Shown one piece after another: positions 5,070 through 9,013 of a stretch of DNA of 9,013 bases. Positions within the stretch are counted from its first letter, which is position 1. Every line of letters begins with the position of its first letter. The DNA is from an uncultured Porphyromonadaceae bacterium (GTDB lineage Bacteria; Bacteroidota; Bacteroidia; Bacteroidales; Muribaculaceae), in NCBI GenBank assembly GCA_900548705.1, contig URLF01000098.1, positions 1-9,013 of the forward strand, read 5' to 3'. Both the position numbers and the translations under genes were made by a program. The notes under the pieces are model-generated. The model saw nothing but the letters and a program-made list of their open reading frames with translations. It had not been told where the DNA came from and ran no database searches.

Positions 5070-6785
5070 TCAGGCGTGGATGATGCCCTTGTTGGGGGGA
5101 GTCTGCGGAATCTTGATGGCGGAGTTGGCCGCGTCGGTGGCGCGGATGGCCACACGGCGGATTTTGCCGGAAATGGTCTTGGGCAGCTCCTTGACAAACT
5201 CAATCACGCGGGGATATTTATAGGGAGCGGTGATACGCTTGACATGGTTCTGGATGTCCTTCACCAGGTCGGCTCCTGCCTGCTGTACATAGTCTGCCGC
5301 CAGGACGATGGTGGCTTTGACGATCTGGCCGCGCACGTCGTCGGGCACGGCGGTGATGGCGCACTCCACCACGGCGGGATGGGTCAGGCAGGCACTCTCC
5401 ACCTCGAACGGCCCGATGCGGTAGCCCGACGACTTGATGACATCATCCTTGCGGCTGACAAACCAGAGGTAGCCGTCTTTGTCGCGCCAGGCGATGTCAC
5501 CGGTATGATAAAGGCCGTCGTGCCATGCCTTGTCTGTCAGTTCCTTGTCGTCGAGATATTCCTTGAACAGGCCTGCGGGTTTCTGCCCGTCGCGGTCGGC
5601 GCGGATTACTATCTCGCCGTTTACGTTGTCATCCACCGGGTTTCCATCCTCATCCACGATGTCGATTCCGTAAAGCGGGTTGGGAAGCCCCATCGAGCCG
5701 GGACGCGGCTCCACCCAGGGGAATGTTCCGACGGTGAGGGTTGTTTCGGTCTGGCCGAAACCTTCGCGCAGGGAGATGCCGGTCAGTTCCTTCCACTTCT
5801 CAAAGACGGATGGGTTGAGGGCTTCTCCGGCTATCGTGCATCGGTCAAGGGCCGATAGGTCAAACGACTTGACATCCTCGCGGATAAGGAAACGGAATAC
5901 TGTCGGAGGAGCGCAGAATGAGTTGATGCGGTATTTCTCCATGATTGCCAGCAGGTCTTTGGGGACGAACTTGTCGAAGTCGTAGACGAAGACATCAGCC
6001 CCGCAAATCCATTGGCCGTAGAGTTTCCCCCAGACCGCCTTCCCCCAGCCGGTGTCGGCGAGGGTCAGATGGATGTCGCCCGGATGGAGATTATGCCAGA
6101 AACGGGCAGTCACGATGTGGCCGAGGGGATATCTGAAGTCGTGGGCCACCATCTTCGGTTCGCCGGAGGTGCCGGAGGTGAAGTAAAGCAGCATCACGTC
6201 GGAATTGTCGTTGACATGGGCGGGACGCTTGAACTCGGGTGCGTTCTCGATTCCCTTCCCGAAGTCGAGCCATCCCTCAGGGACACACGGCCCTGTGGAA
6301 ATCAGCCATTCCACGCTCATGCAATGAGGTTTCGCCTCATTTATATGATTGACTATGTCCTCGTCACCGGCGGCCACGATTACCTTGATGTCGGCCATGC
6401 GGCAACGATATTCGATGTCTTCGGCTGTCAGCAGGTGAGTGGCCGGGATGGCGACGGCCCCGAGCTTGTGAAGGGCCATCATCGAGGGCCAGAATTCCCA
6501 GTGGCGTTTCAGCATAAGCATCACGCGGGTTCCTTTGCCAACTCCGAGGCTCTGGAAGAAGGCGGCGGTCTTGTCTGACAGCTCCTTCATGTCGGCGAAA
6601 GTGAAGCGGCGTTCCTCCCCTGCGGGATTTGTCCACAGGAGGGCTTCCCGGTCAGGTTCCTCAGCCGCCCAGGCATCAACCACGTCATATGCGAAATTGA
6701 AATTCTCCGGGATTACCAGCCGGAATCCCGAAGCGAAGTCGGCATAGCTCTCAAAGTCAGTCCTATTGGTGAAACGTTCAATCAT
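5070..6785 (-). CDS. Acyl-CoA synthetase (AMP-forming), medium-chain/ACSM-like
   Basis: The 571-residue protein is a complete ANL-superfamily adenylate-forming enzyme: carboxylate + ATP + CoA gives acyl-CoA + AMP + diphosphate, in the cytosol. The motifs are in order: ATP-gripping loop YFTSGTSGEPKMVAH (201-215), TIAGEALNP (317-325), GFGQTET (342-348), YHTGD (426-430), the hinge SRKDDVIKSSGYRIGPFEVE (444-463), and catalytic lysine Lys541 in LPKTISGKIRR. Length and the N-terminal FNFAYDVVDAWA segment fit the ACSM/medium-chain group better than acetyl-CoA synthetase (about 650 residues). The substrate cannot be read from sequence; short- or medium-chain and aromatic acids are candidates. Start ATG 6785 is preceded by AGG with a 6-nt gap. 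The gene lies 151 bp downstream of the ResB-CcsA gene on the same strand, so a shared transcript is possible but not indicated. Confidence 0.94.
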   Translation of the reverse strand: MIERFTNRTDFESYADFASGFRLVIPENFNFAYDVVDAWAAEEPDREALLWTNPAGEERRFTFADMKELSDKTAAFFQSLGVGKGTRVMLMLKRHWEFWPSMMALHKLGAVAIPATHLLTAEDIEYRCRMADIKVIVAAGDEDIVNHINEAKPHCMSVEWLISTGPCVPEGWLDFGKGIENAPEFKRPAHVNDNSDVMLLYFTSGTSGEPKMVAHDFRYPLGHIVTARFWHNLHPGDIHLTLADTGWGKAVWGKLYGQWICGADVFVYDFDKFVPKDLLAIMEKYRINSFCAPPTVFRFLIREDVKSFDLSALDRCTIAGEALNPSVFEKWKELTGISLREGFGQTETTLTVGTFPWVEPRPGSMGLPNPLYGIDIVDEDGNPVDDNVNGEIVIRADRDGQKPAGLFKEYLDDKELTDKAWHDGLYHTGDIAWRDKDGYLWFVSRKDDVIKSSGYRIGPFEVESACLTHPAVVECAITAVPDDVRGQIVKATIVLAADYVQQAGADLVKDIQNHVKRITAPYKYPRVIEFVKELPKTISGKIRRVAIRATDAANSAIKIPQTPPNKGIIHA

Positions 6786-6823
6786 AATCTACCTAATTCT
6801 ATTCATAATGTACCTAATTCGTA
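6782..6823 (-). repeat. 21-bp tandem duplication covering the acyl-CoA synthetase translation start
   Basis: On the plus strand TCATAATcTACCTAATTC (6782-6799) recurs as TCATAATgTACCTAATTC (6803-6820), with one mismatch and a period of 21 bp. On the minus strand each copy supplies ATTAGGTA, a short gap and ATTATG, so the ribosome-binding site and ATG are present twice. The upstream ATG (6806-6804) is in frame but stops after five codons (MNRIR), 3 nt before the true start. Beyond it, 6824-6936 shows no perfect TAnnTTTG on the minus strand. The closest is TAACTTGCA at 6844-6836, and there is only a weak 5-bp stem (6908-6923) after the ResB-CcsA stop. Confidence 0.65.
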
Positions 6824-6936
6824 GTTGGAAACGCCTGCAAGTTACTAAAAGATTTTGCAACCCAGCTGATAATTACACAGTTTAATATTTTGCACACAAG
6901 ATGTTAACGCGTGTTAAAACGCGGCGACAATATGTC

Positions 6937-9013
6937 TCAGGCGTAGGAATGGAGTCCGGACAGAAGATAGTTGACTCCGAAATAGGTCATCAGGACAGAT
7001 ATAAAAGCCAGCAGGAGGTAGAGATTGAGCGGCTTGGGACGGTTGAATGCCGGAAAAGATGTCCGGTGGAGCGGGAAGGAGTAGACAAGCAGGGTTATGA
7101 GCGCCCAGGTCTCCTTGGGGTCCCATCCCCAATAACGCCCCCATGACTGGTTGGCCCATACCGCTCCCACGAAAATTCCTGCCGCTAACAGGAACACGGC
7201 GGGATAGAGCAACAACAGCGAAACCCGGGCGGAGGGTGTGCGCCGACAGAGGTTGACTGCTGAAAGTATCGCGATAATGGCCATCAGGGCATATGCCCCC
7301 ATCACCAACAGCACATGGATGGAAAGCAGCGGTGAGGCCAGCACAGGCATCAAATGTGAGACCGTGGCACCCCCACGTCCCATCATCGCCACCATCAGTG
7401 AAAGTCCGCCGACGGTAAGGGCGGCATATCCCGCAGAGGGGAGTTTCCTCCAGGCGAGGAATCCGACCGCGCCACCCACCGACAGCCAGCCCATAAGCAA
7501 CATTGTCTCGTAGCCGTTTGACAGTGGAAGATGACCTCCAATATACCATCTTAGACCTAAAATGAGGGTGGTCCAGAGGAGGAGCAACGAAGCTGCCGCA
7601 AGGAGAATCCAGCGGTGTCTCGTCACCGACAGGAATCCTGCGGCTCCGGCCACCAGGGCGATGATGCCCGGCCAAAGCGGACTGCCGAAGCGGTTATAAA
7701 GCAGTTCGGCCTCGATTCGCGAGGGGGATGGCAACGTGCCGGAGGGGGCGGTTCGTGCCTGGAATTCGTGCAGGCGGGTAATCTCATCGTCGGCATTTTT
7801 CCATTGGCGCCCTGCGATTTCTCGCGACATCCTGTCGAGGATGGTGGAGATGAAGATGTAATCCTCTTCCGAGACTGTCACCGGAGGCCTGTCGGCGAAT
7901 GAAAGCCAGGTGATGGCGGATTCCTCAGGCCCATCACCTTGGATGGGGAACACATTGAAGGCCGCACCCGTGCAGGCCATCGTCACGAGGGCCACCCGCG
8001 CATCAGTGTCGCGGAGCTTGCGGTCGGCGAGATCGTCGGCCACCGCGTGTTCGAGCTTGTAGCCACGGGTGGAGTAGAAATCCTTTATCGAAGCGAAACG
8101 CGCCCCGTCAAGTCCGAGCAGGCGCGAGGTCTCCTCCCCTTCGATTTTGATGAACGGCTCGTTTTTCCAGGAGTCGTAATAGAAGAGCCATCCCGCCACT
8201 ACCTGTTCGGCGGTCAGGCCGCGATAGGATGTCGAGCCGTTGACTTTCAGGCAGAAATCTCGCGCCATTGTCTGGAGCGGCATCACGCGGTCGCCCCAGT
8301 AGACATTCACCTTCCCTAACCGTGCGGCAAGGGGACGGGGAATGGTCTGCGGCACAGGGGACGTGGATGCCGCCGCCACTGATGGGAGTAGAAGGATAGC
8401 GCTGGCCACCGCTCCTTTGCGGAGCAAATTGTGGAAGCTGCTTTTCCGGGAGAAGAAGAATCCCGCCATCGAGAGGACAAGCAGGAGGTATCCGGCATAG
8501 GTGACACCGATTCCCCACGGGTCATGGGAGACCGACAGGGTGCATGTCCCCTCCCCGAGGGATGTCTGATAGAAACGGTAGCCTTTAAGAGAGAGGATAT
8601 TGTTCATCGAAAGACAACGGGTCGAGGTGGTATTCCCTTCAGACACGGTGACCACCGACGCGTAGTCCATCGGTGTGGGTGTTCCCGGGTAATACTTGAT
8701 TTCGGTGTGGTCGAGGGAGATGGAGAATGGCAGTTGGCCGCTCCCCCCCTCCTCAAGTGTGAAGCGGTCGGCGGGGGGCGCTCCTTGCGTCAGGGTCAAT
8801 TTCCCTTGCTCTCCGGTAAGAAAGGTGATGGCGGCTCCGATGAGTATGACAAGCAGCGACAGATGGAGCCCCACGGTGGGGACAGACATCCCGTGTCGGC
8901 GCACTACGATGTAGGCCACGCTGCAGAGGGCTGTGACCACCCACAGGGCAATCATCCAGGGGGAATAATATATGGCGGTGAAGGCGGTCTCGCTTCCGGC
9001 TGTCTTCTCGACC
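6937..9013 (-). CDS. ccsA: Cytochrome c biogenesis protein, ResB-CcsA (system II) fusion, 5' end outside window
   Basis: This membrane protein exports heme and ligates it to apocytochromes c outside the cytoplasmic membrane. Residues are numbered from Met at 8955, but the frame stays open for 19 further codons to the edge (ending IYYSPW before that Met). The SPW-x2-ALW pattern is typical ResB sequence, so the true start lies beyond 9013. ResB part: membrane segments at about 3-18 and 30-46, an extracytoplasmic domain (LKGYRFYQTS, SVSHDPWGI), and a segment at 150-168. A segment at about 182-196 leads to a soluble domain (200-425), as in Bacteroidetes homologues. CcsA part: several membrane segments, LPLSNGYET (476-484), the heme-binding WWD motif WGRYWGWDPKETW (605-617), candidate heme-ligand histidines 547 and 630, and C-terminal GLHSYA. 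In Bacteroidales such genes commonly accompany nrfHA nitrite reductase, expected to the right of the window (inference). Confidence 0.92.
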   Translation of the reverse strand, partial: VEKTAGSETAFTAIYYSPWMIALWVVTALCSVAYIVVRRHGMSVPTVGLHLSLLVILIGAAITFLTGEQGKLTLTQGAPPADRFTLEEGGSGQLPFSISLDHTEIKYYPGTPTPMDYASVVTVSEGNTTSTRCLSMNNILSLKGYRFYQTSLGEGTCTLSVSHDPWGIGVTYAGYLLLVLSMAGFFFSRKSSFHNLLRKGAVASAILLLPSVAAASTSPVPQTIPRPLAARLGKVNVYWGDRVMPLQTMARDFCLKVNGSTSYRGLTAEQVVAGWLFYYDSWKNEPFIKIEGEETSRLLGLDGARFASIKDFYSTRGYKLEHAVADDLADRKLRDTDARVALVTMACTGAAFNVFPIQGDGPEESAITWLSFADRPPVTVSEEDYIFISTILDRMSREIAGRQWKNADDEITRLHEFQARTAPSGTLPSPSRIEAELLYNRFGSPLWPGIIALVAGAAGFLSVTRHRWILLAAASLLLLWTTLILGLRWYIGGHLPLSNGYETMLLMGWLSVGGAVGFLAWRKLPSAGYAALTVGGLSLMVAMMGRGGATVSHLMPVLASPLLSIHVLLVMGAYALMAIIAILSAVNLCRRTPSARVSLLLLYPAVFLLAAGIFVGAVWANQSWGRYWGWDPKETWALITLLVYSFPLHRTSFPAFNRPKPLNLYLLLAFISVLMTYFGVNYLLSGLHSYA

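Noticed and set aside
4982..5203. 73-codon minus-strand ORF spanning the repeat tract and the acyl-CoA synthetase 3' end
   Set aside because: It is mostly an off-frame reading of the synthetase C-terminus plus repeat DNA, and its composition (Ser/Arg/Pro-rich) looks like frame-shadow sequence.
5076..5858. 260-codon plus-strand ORF opposite the acyl-CoA synthetase gene
   Set aside because: It lies wholly antisense to a gene with every ANL motif intact, and its translation shows no recognisable domain. Long antisense ORFs are common opposite G+C-richer coding sequence.
6012..6578. 188-codon plus-strand ORF opposite the acyl-CoA synthetase gene
   Set aside because: It is another antisense shadow. 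The opposite strand holds the ATP-gripping loop of the real enzyme.
6908..6923. Terminator for the ResB-CcsA gene
   Set aside because: Only a 5-bp stem (CGCGT/ACGCG) with a 6-nt loop is present, and no T-run follows on the minus strand.
6914..7675. 253-codon minus-strand ORF overlapping the ResB-CcsA gene in another frame
   Set aside because: It shares a strand with the 3' part of ResB-CcsA, where the true frame carries the WWD heme motif. Its own product is Arg/Pro/Gly-rich and has no recognisable family.

Overview
The window looks like the chromosome of a gut-type Bacteroidales bacterium, most plausibly Muribaculaceae or a near relative. The grounds are Bacteroidetes-type promoters (TAnnTTTG at about -7), a secreted C10 cysteine protease carrying BspA-like leucine-rich repeats and a type IX secretion-like C-terminal tail, a fused ResB-CcsA cytochrome c maturation protein, and moderate G+C. 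The family assignment is inference; no rRNA or other phylogenetic marker is present.

Layout from left to right. (1) Positions 1-511, minus strand: the N-terminal 170 codons of a THUMP-domain RNA methyltransferase of the RlmL type, running off the left edge. (2) Positions 512-1021: a divergent intergenic region with a likely promoter for the methyltransferase and two tandem plus-strand promoters. The first appears to drive a tiny transcript of about 64 nt that encodes the peptide MVLDLR and ends in an excellent terminator hairpin. The second sits just before the protease gene. (3) Positions 1022-3313, plus strand: the secreted C10 protease. (4) Positions 3339-3399: a 61-nt nested imperfect palindrome. 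(5) Positions 3429-4851: a complete IS4-like insertion sequence of 1,423 bp with perfect 18-bp terminal inverted repeats and a 9-bp target duplication. (6) Positions 4891-5034: a degenerate 9-bp tandem repeat, flanked and interrupted by an 11-bp motif. (7) Positions 5070-6785, minus strand: an acyl-CoA synthetase of the medium-chain (ACSM-like) type, whose translation start region is tandemly duplicated. (8) Positions 6937-9013, minus strand: a ResB-CcsA fusion that is still open at the right edge, so its true start lies outside the window.

The genes do not form one pathway. The ResB-CcsA protein attaches heme to c-type cytochromes outside the membrane; in Bacteroidales it is usually found with the nrfHA nitrite reductase genes, which would lie beyond the right edge. 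The acyl-CoA synthetase activates a carboxylic acid with ATP and CoA. The protease is exported and probably degrades external protein. The IS has landed in the convergent space between the protease and the acyl-CoA synthetase and disrupts neither gene. The parts that ordinary annotation does not explain are the small terminated leader RNA at 782-845, the 61-nt palindrome at 3339-3399, the 9-bp repeat tract and the duplicated start region at 6782-6823.
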